Shown one piece after another: positions 10,444-20,994 of a DNA stretch of 64,000 nucleotides. How positions within the stretch are numbered: position 1 is the stretch's first letter; each line of letters begins with the position of its first letter. The stretch is from Mastigias papua (Eukaryota; Cnidaria; Scyphozoa; Rhizostomeae; Mastigiidae). The notes beneath the pieces were generated by a model that made no database searches, was not told the origin of the DNA, and saw only the letters and a program-made list of their open reading frames with translations. The position numbers and the translations under genes were made by a program. Where the stretch lies: positions 4,863,240 to 4,927,239 of the forward strand of contig OZ025281.1 in the NCBI GenBank assembly GCA_964019165.1, given 5' to 3'.

Positions 10444-11639
10444 CACAGAGATACAATTTCTAAAGGTCCATATTTACCTCATCCGCAGTTATAGATTCAT
10501 TATTGACAACTGAAAAAGCTTGTGACATATGCAGTGAGCCTTATATTGCATCATACATTTTTAACCAAGTCAATGACGAATGCAAAGAGCAAGATGGTTA
10601 ATACACGGACCCTTGGGACACTCCAACCAATATATATTCTCACTCAGAATGTTTGCTACTATGCAAGACTTTGTTTTTGTTTAGAAGAGATATTTTGAGG
10701 TAGACTGAGAAGATTCTAAGATATGACATTACACTCAATCTTAAGAAGTATTAGCTCAGTCGTACCCTGTCAAATGTCATAAAGGAATCCAAAATATCAT
10801 CATGTTAAGATATAAAATTGGAAGATGGAGAGGCACAGATGCTTAAGAGGAATTAAGCCCCACCCCACTTTTTATGTTCTCTCTTAATCCAATCTAATGA
10901 ATGCTAATTTTGCTGATCTATATTGTGCAAACTAAGACGGGCCTTGGGGTTCATAAATGATCCTGTAAACTATACGGTCGTTTGACTTTCTAACAAGTCT
11001 GATACTCTCATCTGAGACAGCGACAGACGGCGATAGTTGACGGATACAGTCGGTGACAGATGGCGAAAGCCCATGGCTGCTTATGACATGCTCCCGATTA
11101 AATGGAAACACTTACGATCACCATCATCATCTCCGATGGTCAGCGAACTTTCCAGAAAAGTTGAACTAGATTCAACTTCTTGTGCCCTTGCTAACCTATC
11201 AGTTTTATGAAAGTATGAGTCGCCCATCCTCGGGAACTTCTCCTTGTTACTACGGTGGAATTGTTGATCACATTTTAGACAATATAGTAAATTGCATGAC
11301 TGAAGAAGACGAAATTGATGTTAATAATCTGCAATTACATCTGTAGTTGTTTCATACCTTTAGGAATGTCATTCCAGCATACGTATTGTGCCATAATGAT
11401 GATAATAATAAACTCTTCTAACGTTGGTGCTAACATATCTATGTACAAAGCAGGCATTGAAGCTAATCTAAGCAAAGTGCTAACAGTAACAAACAACATA
11501 ACTATATATTAGACTAAGATTACAAATAAATGTTATAAGATAACATGCAGAACTAAAAGAGGTGGTTTATAAAAAGCGGCACTGACAATTAGAGGGATTT
11601 CGATTTTTGATTTTTAAAGTCTTTAAGGGAAACAGAATT
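10444..11639. other. Region without recognisable gene
   Basis: No gene, RNA or mobile element that I can support. The only open frame over 60 codons (11315-11512) has no motif and ends at random. A GACAG/GACGG-rich patch at 11008-11056 and a CATCAT patch at 11120-11132 are the only low-complexity features. Confidence 0.4.
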
Positions 11640-13560
11640 TTTATATGAGTAGGGAGTTTCTGCCATAATTATGGCCCTTTGACGCGTATAGTTTTCACTC
11701 CATATGAGATCGTTTTTACTTTGGTTTCTAAGAATTCTTTATTATATCTGAGACTATAGTGGTTGTTACGCAAGGGAGAAGCTTGTAGTATAAATTCGGG
11801 ATTTTGATCATTTTTGGCTTTAAAAATTTCAGTTAACATCAATTTCCAGTTTTTGGCAGGGATCTTTGTAGAGGCATCTTTTTCTAAAAGGGATTCAAAG
11901 CTTGAGTTGTTGTCTCCGTATGTAGTTCTTAGTGCACGCTCAAGGAGTTTATTCATATTATTGTTAAGTTTTCTGCAATGAAACATCCGTGTCAATGGGC
12001 AATATTGAAATTTGCTATTTATAAAAGCTCTCATTAATACTCTTAGTTTGTTTTGGTCTAGTAACTACTGCTACGAGAAAGTGCGTATGGTTTATTGCTA
12101 ACCTTTTCATATAGTCAACTAATATCTTGCTCAAAAGTGAGTTCATTGTCGATTATAGCACCAAGTAGTTTTTCCTGGTTACTTTTGTTGAGATGTGACT
12201 CATATTTGCCTATCTGTAGCCAATATGAAACATTATCCTTTTAGTAGTGCCTAGTCCTCTGACCGTGCACCACGTTTTTTAGTTCAGTTCGCAAGATGGC
12301 AGATATAGAATATTGTTATGTTGAATGTGTTATGTTACCTATAGTTCTATAAGTTTTCTCTGATTTTGTCTAACTGGAATTTTCCTTCATCATGAATACA
12401 GATTTAACAACTTTCATGTATAGTTGAACTACCATTTCTGATTGAGATTGTATCTGTATGATTGGTACCTAAAGTTATTAGATGACATTTATCTTCATTA
12501 AGATTCATATGGTTATCACAGAGGTATTTGCTTGCCGGAAATCACCCGATTCATATCCCTTTAACTGGTAAACAGTGTGGTGTCGTCCGCATAGCTGCAG
12601 ACGTCAGCTTTCTCAATTTGAAAAAGGAGATAGTTTATAAATTTGGTGAAGAACATCGGTCCAAGGACAGAGCATTGTGGGACAACCATAGTCAATTTTT
12701 CCCAAGAGCTGAAGGAATCATTAATATTTACTCTTTGTGACCTATCATGCAAATATTTGCAAATAAATGCTAATGCGCCATGACTAAGACTGTATGCTTC
12801 CAATTCGGCTAGTAACAGATCATGCTTCATGCAGTCAAACACTTCGACAGATTTAAAAACATAGCTCCTAATTTACCTCGGCTATCGAGTGAAATTTTTC
12901 ATTTTTAAAGTAGACATGATAGGGCGTGTTGAGTGCTGTAATCCTTTTTGAAAGCACAAAGTAGAGGGGACAAATAATTTGTTATGTATGCAAAAAATTG
13001 CCTTTCACAGAGTCTCGCAAATACTTTTGATGTTGTGGGTAATGCTAAATTGGCCTGTACTTATCTTTTGTAGTTGTCTGGCCCCTTTTTGCAGTACAGA
13101 TACATCAGCACATTTGAGTTCAGTTGGAAAAATTAAATTTTCAGTGTCGTAATTAAATATTTTCAGTAAATGGACGACTATGTTTTTAAGCATTTTGGGA
13201 GGGATATCTTTATAGGTTGTTGCTTTTCTTGAAGTTAGATTTGCGATCTCAGTTTCAATTTCTTGTCTGGTAAAAGCCCTAAAGGAGAGCAATCTACAAT
13301 TTTGACAGATGTCTTTAACTTCCTTAATACTAGAGTGATTAGAGAACCTATCAATTGCGATAAGAACTGCTTTTTCAGTTAATTCCCTTATGTTGAATGA
13401 TTCCGTTATTGCAACGAAAAGCTGATTAAATGTTTCAGCGACATCAGCACTATAAGATATTATTTCATCATTTTCAACGACTAAGATTTTTTTACTCTGA
13501 GGAGGTTTATCCGAAAATGCTGGTTTCACTGTTTTCCAGAGTTTCTGGAAAACAGTTACA
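11640..13560 (-). mobile_element. Jockey/CR1-group LINE relic, minus strand
   Basis: Three out-of-frame pieces read in RT order on the minus strand: an N-terminal part 13529-13005 (AETFNQLFVAITESFN, then IANLTSRKATTYKDIPPKMLK), a central part 12842-12561 (CMKHDLLLAELEAYSLSHGALAFICKYLHDRSQ, VPQCSVLGPMFF, CSYADDTT) and a C-terminal part 12034-11669 (FINSKFQYCPLTRMFHCRKL). The YADD box is intact, but the frame is broken repeatedly. It resembles the plus-strand LINE at 14200-15990 segment by segment, so both are probably one family. Confidence 0.8.
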
Positions 13561-14199
13561 AGGTTAATGTTGAGATTGTTATAGTAATTCTTTTTACAAA
13601 GAGATTCTTCTGCTGACAGTAGCTATTCAAGTTTTCAGAGGTTCTAGATTTACTGTAGAATAGCCATAAAATTGCGCTGAACTTAGGCTATAGTGCATGG
13701 TGTTTACTCAGAGATAGGGTATATGCTTTGAAGACTTGTAAAGATTCAAAGAAGAGATTCAAAATGATTTTTGAATCAGCGACGTGACGATGTCACCCAC
13801 CGCTGATTCAGCCATACCTCAAGGTAAATCAATCTAGCAAATCATGAACAGAGCCTATAACAACAAATCCTATAATGTTCTTAAAAACCTTAGCAAAAGA
13901 ACATTCTTTACAATAGCAACTGGACAATAGCAGAGAATGACTAATGAGTTTGAATGTTGATAGAGATAATATCACATGACTCTGCATACCTTTTGATTGT
14001 GTAAATCTAGCAGCACACATTATGTAAACAGAACAGATGCTCTATGGTGATGTATGTTTTGGGAACCTTCACCAATAAAATTGTCACCTCTATCACGTAT
14101 TATCATTTCTGTTTGCAGCACACAGATATTTGAGCTTTATTTAGATTTAATTTGTTATCGTACTAATGAACGTCATCAATACCACAAAGTATATGCTCG
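13561..14199. other. Spacer between two head-to-head LINEs, with a hairpin
   Basis: No gene is visible. Positions 13773-13781 and 13801-13809 form a 9-base inverted repeat (GAATCAGCG/CGCTGATTC) enclosing a second short one (GTGAC/GTCAC), so the stretch could fold as a stepped hairpin. The 5' ends of both flanking LINEs face this spacer. Confidence 0.4.
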
Positions 14200-15990
14200 T
14201 TGTGCTGGAAGGAATTCTGGAAGACATTTAATCCTCTTTTATCCGATAAAATAAAGAACACAAATACTAACTTACAACTTTTTGAAAACGGACACAAAAT
14301 AACAACTAATGTTAAAATAGCTGAATGCTTCAATTCTTACTTTACAACTATAACAGAAACAGTAAACATCGAGAGAGCTCCTACAATTAACATTACCGTG
14401 CCATTCTCTCACCCGGTAATCGATGCCATAAAGAAATTAAAATTGCACCCAAATATTATAAAAATCGAGCAAATGACTCAAGAAAGTAATACTTTCGAGT
14501 TTCGCCCTTTCGAACCTGCAGAGGTCTGGGATGAAATATCAATCGCTTGGACACTACTAAGAAGACAAGTGGGGGATTTACCTACACAAATTCTTAAGTC
14601 AACATCTGACCTTTCCTTCAGCTGCAACTAAATTAGCTAATGAAATGGTGCAGCAGCGGATGTTTCCAAATAAACTCAAACTTGCGGATGTTTCACCAGT
14701 ATTTAAAAGTGGTGACACCATAGTCATAAAAAACTATCGTCCAACTAGTGTCCTTCCAGAACTATCAAAAGTCTTTGAACGCCTACTATTAAAACAATTC
14801 CTACTACCATTTATAGCAAAGAGACTCTCGGCGATTCTTTGTGCTTTTCAAAAAGGACATAATACTCAACATGCTTTATTTCGGGTTGTTGAAATGATTC
14901 GTCGCTGCATTGACAAAGGGGGTATCACTGGCATGGTACTGATGGACCTTTCAAAAGCATACGACTGTCTACCACATGATACACTTATTGCGTAACTGAA
15001 AGCCTATGGCGTTAGCATTGACAGTCTAATACTGATTTACAGTTTCCTTACTGATAGAAAGCAGAGGTTCAAGATAGGCACTAGCTTTAGCACCTGGAAG
15101 TATTTGCCAAACGGAGTTCCACAAGGGACTGTACTTGGTCCCCTACTTTTCAATATATTAATAAATAATTTCTTTTATGCTATAGAGCACTCTCAGGTTT
15201 GCAACTTTGCTGATGACAACACAATTTTTGCATGTGATGAAAACTTAGAAAAAGTAACCACAAATATTGAAAATGACACACGAAAGGCAATGAACTGGTA
15301 TAAATTGAATGAGATGGCTGCCAACCCGGAAAAATTGCAGTTGATATTTTTTGGGCTAAAAGAGCACCACGAGTTCAGCATTGAAATTAATGGCGATATC
15401 ATAAAAATGTCTGATACGGTAAAACTTTAGGCATCACCATTGACTCAAAACTTATGTTTAGCGAGCATGTCAAGAGTATCTGCCAAGAGACTAACAATAA
15501 GGTAAAAGCTTTTTCAAGTGTTGTAAGAGACTTAGAACTTCAAACGGCTAGCCTACTGTATAACTCGTTTATTCTGACAACCTTCAATTACTGCCCACTT
15601 ACATGGATGTTTTGTGGAAAACCCACAAGCGATATGGCTAACAGGGTCCATAAGCGCGCCCTGAGAGTGCTACTAAGCGATTATGACTCTAGTATTGAAG
15701 AGCTCCTACACAAGAATGAGGAAGTGACAATCCATGAAAAAAACTTGCAAAAACTTATGTTGGAGGTATACAGATATGTGACCTCTGGGGACCCCTCCTT
15801 TCTGTGGGAGTTATTCAATAGGAAAACTCTTCCATATACATTAAGGATAAAAAACTCTCCTCCAACTTCCAAACACGATGACCAAAAAGTATGGGAGCGA
15901 GTCTCTTACATTTAGAGTAAGCATAATTTGGAATCAACTTCTAGATCAATATAAAGCTGCAAAAATTCAAAATTAAAACCAAAAGCTGGA
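14200..15990 (+). mobile_element. Jockey/CR1-group LINE, RT region and 3' end, plus strand
   Basis: Four consecutive plus-strand pieces (14200-14631, 14645-14995, 15104-15430, 15454-15915) give an almost complete RT: KLADVSPVFKSGD, KNYRPTSVLPELSKVFERLL, MVLMDLSKAYDCLPHD (first catalytic Asp), NGVPQGTVLGPLLFNILINNF and NFADDNTIF (catalytic DD), then the C-terminal WMFCGKPTSDMANRVHKRALR segment. They are separated by single stops or frameshifts, so decay is moderate. The endonuclease is absent (5' truncation). The 3' end is near 16150, with TAAATAAATTG-like sequence and no long poly(A). Confidence 0.85.
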
Positions 15991-16199
15991 AGGGGTTTAA
16001 ATGCAGCGCCACATCTGTATATAGTTACATAGTTACCCTTTAAGACTGTTCATTTTAGTTATTTTTAGAAAATATTGTAAAAGTAGTGTAGAGTTGACCT
16101 TTATTAGCTTTAGCTATTTCTTCAGCCAACTGTAAATAAATTGTATTATTAAAACTTACACAAATTTATTCATTTGATGCCAAGTTCACCGAATGTATT

Positions 16200-17369
16200 A
16201 TGGATGGATTGAATCTGTTCTGGATGTTGGCTTTCTTCGTTGTTTGTGCGTTCTGTGGCAAAGAGTTTCAATCCCTAGGCCGTCATTCATGGCGCTGCAA
16301 GAAAAGGTTTGACAGTAATGTTAATGGCCCCAACGGAGCAATCAACATTGCATTGATTGATAGCGGGATTGACTCCAATAGTCGTTCTCAGTTAAAGGGC
16401 TGCTGCGGCAAAGTTTGCAAAAATATGAGAGGTATAAAATTACATCAACGAAGCTGCAAAATCACCAAGGATTTTGATGACACAGAGCTATTTGAAGAGA
16501 TTTTCGAAGATTCGAATTCCGATGAAGACCTGAATAATAATATTTTGCTAACGGATTTCTTTGATTTAAAATCAGGTGTTCGTTCACCCAAGACTGAGGA
16601 TCAATGTAAACTTGCAAACGTATATTTTCAATCGACTTTTTCAAACCTTACGTTCCGTCCTGACTCTATAGACGCCAATATCACTTTCATGAACACTACA
16701 ATATACAATTACTTCAGATATACTTATGGAATTATTGAAGATCTTGTCAACACTGAACTCAAAGATAAATATAAGATAAATATAAACGATCCAGCTAACT
16801 TCAGACCAATTACATTGCTGTCAGTTGGCCTTAAAATCTTCACATCCTGTCTTTGTGATTCTATTTTTGATTTTCTCAAGAAAAATGGTTGTGTTGAAAA
16901 CAAAATTCAAAAGGCTTTGCTCATAAGGTATATGGAGCACACTGCAATCATGGGAAATATCATAAACAAAGCGCCAATTAAACAGAGATCTTTAGTTATT
17001 ACTTTGTTGGATTTAAAGAATGCGTTTGGGGAGGTGCATCATAATTTGATTTTATCCGCTCCTACCTACCATTATGTACCTGAAAACATCAACTCTTTGA
17101 TCTCAGGTCTTTATACAAATTTCAAAACATCTATTATCACGAATCATTACAGATCTCCGGCTATCCCTGTCCGCAGGGGAGTCTTGCAAGGTGATTGTCT
17201 CAGCCCTTTACCTTTTAACATGTGCTTCAAGACTTTCATTCAGTTCATAAAAGCAGACAAATTTAAACTTGGCTTTTCTACCTTTGACAATTCGGATTCC
17301 TTGTTCCATCCAGTACACTGGTTTCAGTTTCCTGATGATGCTGCAGTTATTGCAAGAGGTGAAATATAG
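16200..17369 (+). CDS. NeSL/R2-like LINE protein: zinc fingers plus shortened RT
   Basis: An uninterrupted 389-residue frame. The N-terminus carries two zinc-finger-like motifs: CAFCGKEFQSLGRHSWRC (C-x2-C-x9-H-x3-C) at residues ~17-34, and a second CGKVC...HQRSC at ~70-87. These resemble the DNA-binding fingers at the start of R2, NeSL and HERO elements, which insert at specific sites. The second half has RT motifs: NFRPITLLSVGLKIFTSCL, LVITLLDLKNAFGEVHHNLI (first catalytic Asp), RRGVLQGDCLSPLPFNMCF and FQFPDDAAVI (catalytic DD, with Pro in place of the usual Ala). The middle is much too short for a full element and the restriction-like endonuclease is missing, so it is a deleted copy that has kept an open frame. 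Clade placement is by motif style only. Confidence 0.7.
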   Translation: MDGLNLFWMLAFFVVCAFCGKEFQSLGRHSWRCKKRFDSNVNGPNGAINIALIDSGIDSNSRSQLKGCCGKVCKNMRGIKLHQRSCKITKDFDDTELFEEIFEDSNSDEDLNNNILLTDFFDLKSGVRSPKTEDQCKLANVYFQSTFSNLTFRPDSIDANITFMNTTIYNYFRYTYGIIEDLVNTELKDKYKININDPANFRPITLLSVGLKIFTSCLCDSIFDFLKKNGCVENKIQKALLIRYMEHTAIMGNIINKAPIKQRSLVITLLDLKNAFGEVHHNLILSAPTYHYVPENINSLISGLYTNFKTSIITNHYRSPAIPVRRGVLQGDCLSPLPFNMCFKTFIQFIKADKFKLGFSTFDNSDSLFHPVHWFQFPDDAAVIARGEI

Positions 17370-17877
17370 ACATCTTCATATAATCGCTGTGGCTTTATGA
17401 GAAACGAGATTTATGAATTAAGCTTTAAGACCAATATTAACTCTGAAAATTTGAGACAGGTGTTAACTCCCATAATGGAATTTGGAATCTGTTATTCTTC
17501 TTATGAATTTGCACTTTATTTACTAGGCATTTTAGCACCAAAATATACCAAGAGGGGGATGGGACTCTTAGATTAAGGTAAATTTTGTTAAATTACTTTT
17601 AGGTAGCTGTCTACTATGTAAAACTGTTCTAATTATCTCAAAGTCACAGCTGTCGTCACAGCTGTCGTGTAAAATGACGTCACTTCATTTCATTTTAACA
17701 ATATTTACACACACTACACCTTCCAGCAAATAGACTATAAATCATTACAGGGAAGGGCAAAAAAGAATTGCTTTCTAATACCTTGATCTATCAAAGTGCT
17801 GTGTTTTGAGTCTTGTAGGATTAAAGAATACTTTGTACCATTCCATGTGGTTGTTTATCTCGTTTTGCTATTTTTAG
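17370..17877 (+). other. Degraded LINE tail and intron sequence
   Basis: The first ~200 bases continue the LINE in broken frames. The remainder ends in a pyrimidine-rich stretch and TTTTTAG (17871-17877), the splice acceptor of the CUB-gene exon that follows. Confidence 0.5.
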
Positions 17878-18072
17878 AAGCTACAAAAGTGTCGGAAAGT
17901 TCTGTTCCAACAATGCTGGAGCGCCATTCAGCATGTATTCACACGATGGCTATGCCAAAATTGTTTTCAGCACCGATGGTAGCATTTCAGGAAAAACGAG
18001 TAAATTCTACTACAAATTGGTTTCGAATGCAACTGGTAGTCTTGGTGGCTCTCCAACAAACACTCTCTGTTA
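17878..18072 (+). CDS. CUB-TM protein, exon with second half of first CUB domain
   Basis: The acceptor is TTTTTAG at 17877 and the donor is GTAAGT at 18073. The coding frame starts at 17879 and is not the longest open frame here; it reads SYKSVGKFCSNNAG, then FSMYSHDGYAKIVFSTDG and KFYYKLVS, ending TLC plus TA. The pattern resembles the end of a CUB domain. The last two bases (TA) join with the first base of the next exon to make Tyr, keeping the frame. One base at the start belongs to a codon split with an upstream exon that I could not find. Confidence 0.75.
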
Positions 18073-19121
18073 GTAAGTATCAAAGCTGAAATACATGGTC
18101 AAGTAATGTTTTTCAATTCCAACTGACAGTGAATCATTATCAGCTGTGACTGCTTCTTCAACCACCATGAAACATGAATTTAAGCTGATGAGCTTGTATT
18201 ATATAACATCCTTTTCAGGATGATAAGCGACTCCGCAGGTTCTTCTGTTGTTGAAGAATAATTTTGATTACCAGGCATCTTTGCTACTTGAGTATTTCAA
18301 AAGATGACTGCCTACTGTTAGTCAAATGATAATTTCCTAGTAAATTATCAGATGAAACCAGCTGTGACGTGTGCAAAAGAAGAATTAGGGTCCAAATAGG
18401 AAGTGAAATATCAAGAAGTCATGCATCTTTTTGCGCATTTTACCAAGTAGCTTGTGGGTATTCATTCACCATTAAATGCTCCCGGATATTGAAATGAAAT
18501 CGACCCTCGCAAATCTCATACGAAATTTAGAGAAAGCAGCAAAAATAAACAACCACTAACAATGAAAATAATAGAGATGCTAGTAAACATATTTCTACTT
18601 AATGCAAAATTCATTTGGACTAACGTAAACTTCAGTGGATCTTGCCCTGGTATTACTTTTTAACATTAGCAATGCTATGAAGTAAAAGTTAATTGCACTT
18701 GTCTAGAAATCTCCAGTCCCCTTATAGCTTTTTATTGGGCTGAGGTTACTAGAAGTTAGCATTCATTCGATGTTAGGAATTTATCGTAGGGAATACGTTA
18801 CTTTAAGTATCGGATGGCACAATGTGATTGAGTGATAATACCTGATCTATTAAAAGAAGACTTCCCACTTGCATATGATTGTATGGTCTTGCCAGAGTAC
18901 ACACTGAAATACTGCCACAAGAAACAGCGTTATAATTGAAACTAGCACACTATATGCTATTTTCCTTTGCTGCTGTTTTCCAGTACATTAAGTAAGATTC
19001 TCTAATTTAATTCCCTGATTAGTAGAGTGACATAGACAGCCTCAAAAGAGTTCTGTCTTAAATATGCAATTGCTGCATATGGCACAAAGTTGATTCGTCA
19101 TGTTTCCTCTTCTTCTTTCAG
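18073..19121 (+). other. Intron of the CUB-TM gene
   Basis: Lies between a GTAAGT donor and a TTTCAG acceptor. No coding, RNA or repeat feature is recognised inside it. Confidence 0.6.
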
Positions 19122-19309
19122 CAATGAGAACAACTATAGAGCTTCAGGAGTGATCTACTCAACAGGGTGGCCTATTAGATATCAATCTTCTGCATTAACT
19201 TGCAAATACAAAATAGAGCGATCTTCTACAAACCATGGCGTTTATGTTGCCTTCCTTGATATCAATCTTAATCAAAATGGACCTTCAAATGACTTCGTCC
19301 AGATGTATG
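19122..19309 (+). CDS. CUB-TM protein, exon with first half of second CUB domain
   Basis: The acceptor follows a strong pyrimidine tract (TTCTTCTTTCAG), and the donor is GTAAAA at 19310. The product reads YRASGVIYSTGWPIRYQSS, then TCKYKIERSS, VYVAFLDINLN and SNDFVQMYG, which matches the CUB pattern (G-x-I-x-S-x-G-x-P-x-x-Y, a central Cys, then D-x-V-x-x-Y). It ends in phase 1, compatible with the next exon. Confidence 0.8.
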
Positions 19310-19846
19310 GTAAAAATTTAATATTAGTTTACACCATGTTAACGGGAGTTCATTGTCTTATATCAGCATATCACAGCTTCATATTACAAAATATACATTA
19401 CATACATTTGTATAAGTATGTACAGCCTTGTATTCGTATGATTTACCATGGTGCTTTAGGGATTCATCAGTTTAACTTTTTCGGCACTTCATCTGAGATG
19501 GCATAGAGGAATCCGCAAGGATGGCAATGTTACTATAATTGATAGACTTGACAGGAAAGGTAAGCCACGTGAAAGTTTTTTGGCAAGGTACAGGCCTTTG
19601 CACCCCAGAGCCTTAATATTATATATGTGGAAGTATAATTTGCTTAGTTCAGTCTTTGCTTCTATGCATGTGTCTTGTAGTTATAATGTCTTATTGGGCT
19701 TACACCTTTGAATTCTCTATTTATATTTTCTCAATATGTCACTCATCCTCTGTCTCGTTTCTTCCCTCTTCCATATGTTTGGCATATTTTCCTCCATATA
19801 CATCTTTAGATAATGTTCTTAGATATACAATTTGTCTTAATTCCAG

Positions 19847-20020
19847 GATCCAATAGTAGCTCAATCTACAACACAGCAATGATTTCAGATAAATTGTATA
19901 ATATGACATATTATGTGAAATCATACATCACGTATGCAAAGCACTTGAGAATTAACTTTGACCGGAACAATGGTGGTGGCTTGTCATTCAGAGGATTTGT
20001 TGCTGGATACGTAATGTTCG
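19847..20020 (+). CDS. CUB-TM protein, exon with second half of second CUB domain
   Basis: The acceptor is TTAATTCCAG (to 19846) and the donor is GTTAGT at 20021. The product contains YYVKSYITYAKHLRINFDRN and GGLSFRGFVAGYVMF, the closing beta-strands of a CUB domain. The phase is 1 at both ends, so it is a symmetric exon. Two Asn-x-Ser/Thr sites (SNSSS, YNMTY) suggest N-glycosylation outside the cell. Confidence 0.8.
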
Positions 20021-20298
20021 GTTAGTGAAATATATCATTTGATTGTCAACACTACACTTTAACTATTATGTAGTATAATTGTTGTCTTGTGATGCAGGTT
20101 TACTTGCGTCAAGTAATCTCCTTTTCAATATTATAATAGGTAGTCATTACTAGATGAATTAGCATTATCAATTTGTTAGGGTTCCATTTTCAATGGCCAT
20201 TTTTCATTACTTTAACTTAATCATGATAAGAATCATACTTTCAAATACTTTTATATTGTGTTATATTTGCAAGTTGTTAAACTATGTGTTACTTTCAG

Positions 20299-20768
20299 GT
20301 GAATCAAAAGAAATCACAGAGTCCTCCGATGGTTTCCCTGCATTATATGTTGGTGTACCTGGGGGTATTATCCTTTGTTTCATTCCTCTCTGCATGTTCG
20401 GTGGCAAGGTTCGAAGAAGACGCCGCAATGCTGCAGTAGCATTGAGCCGAGCTCGAGGTAATGCCACTGTGTCAGTAACCCAACGGACCACAACCCAACA
20501 GACAGTGCGGAATTATCATTCGAGTATCTTCATCATAAATAGCCCTTCTGAATCCCAGAATCCATCTGCCCAGACAAATAGAGCGCCTGGTTCAGCATAC
20601 CCAACTCTGACAGCAACAAATGCCTCACAAAAATTTGCACCAAGTGGTTCTAATGCTAACCCTGTCGAGTTGTCTCCCAATCCTTCTGGTAATCCTCCTC
20701 TAGCAATGCCGTCTCCTTACACACCAGGATTTGAACCACCTCCACCGTATTATCCAGGGACAAAGTGA
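20299..20768 (+). CDS. CUB-TM protein, last exon: membrane helix and PPxY tail
   Basis: The acceptor is ACTTTCAG at 20298 and the stop is TGA at 20766-20768. A short linker is followed by a hydrophobic segment (about GFPALYVGVPGGIILCFIPL), then KVRRRRR, which fixes the topology as type I with the tail in the cytoplasm. The ~115-residue tail is rich in Ser, Asn, Thr and Pro and ends EPPPPYYPGTK, which contains PPPY, a WW-domain ligand. With the three exons before it, this gives 341 residues of a receptor-like or sorting protein with at least one full and one half CUB domain. Its ligand is unknown. The tail composition and PPxY end are shared with the gene at 2-484. Confidence 0.8.
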
Positions 20769-20988
20769 TAATTGATTACTGATCTGAATGGACTTGATAG
20801 AATTTACAACCAGCTAGTATTGCATGTGCCTATGATGCATCTGGTAAACAATTACTGCATTGTAACTCTGGTTCACTTGACAGTATGCTCTTTTGTATTT
20901 ATGCATGCGATTGAAATTGATGCACCCTTGCACTTCCATTTTACTGCAGTTTCCATACTTAAAACTTTACACATCTCATGCCAAGCTA

Positions 20989-20994
20989 AATAAA
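20989..20994 (+). promoter_or_regulatory. Polyadenylation signal of the CUB-TM gene
   Basis: AATAAA lies 221 bases after the TGA stop, inside AT-rich 3' flank, and no other consensus signal occurs earlier. It is the likely mRNA end of the CUB-TM gene. Confidence 0.6.
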
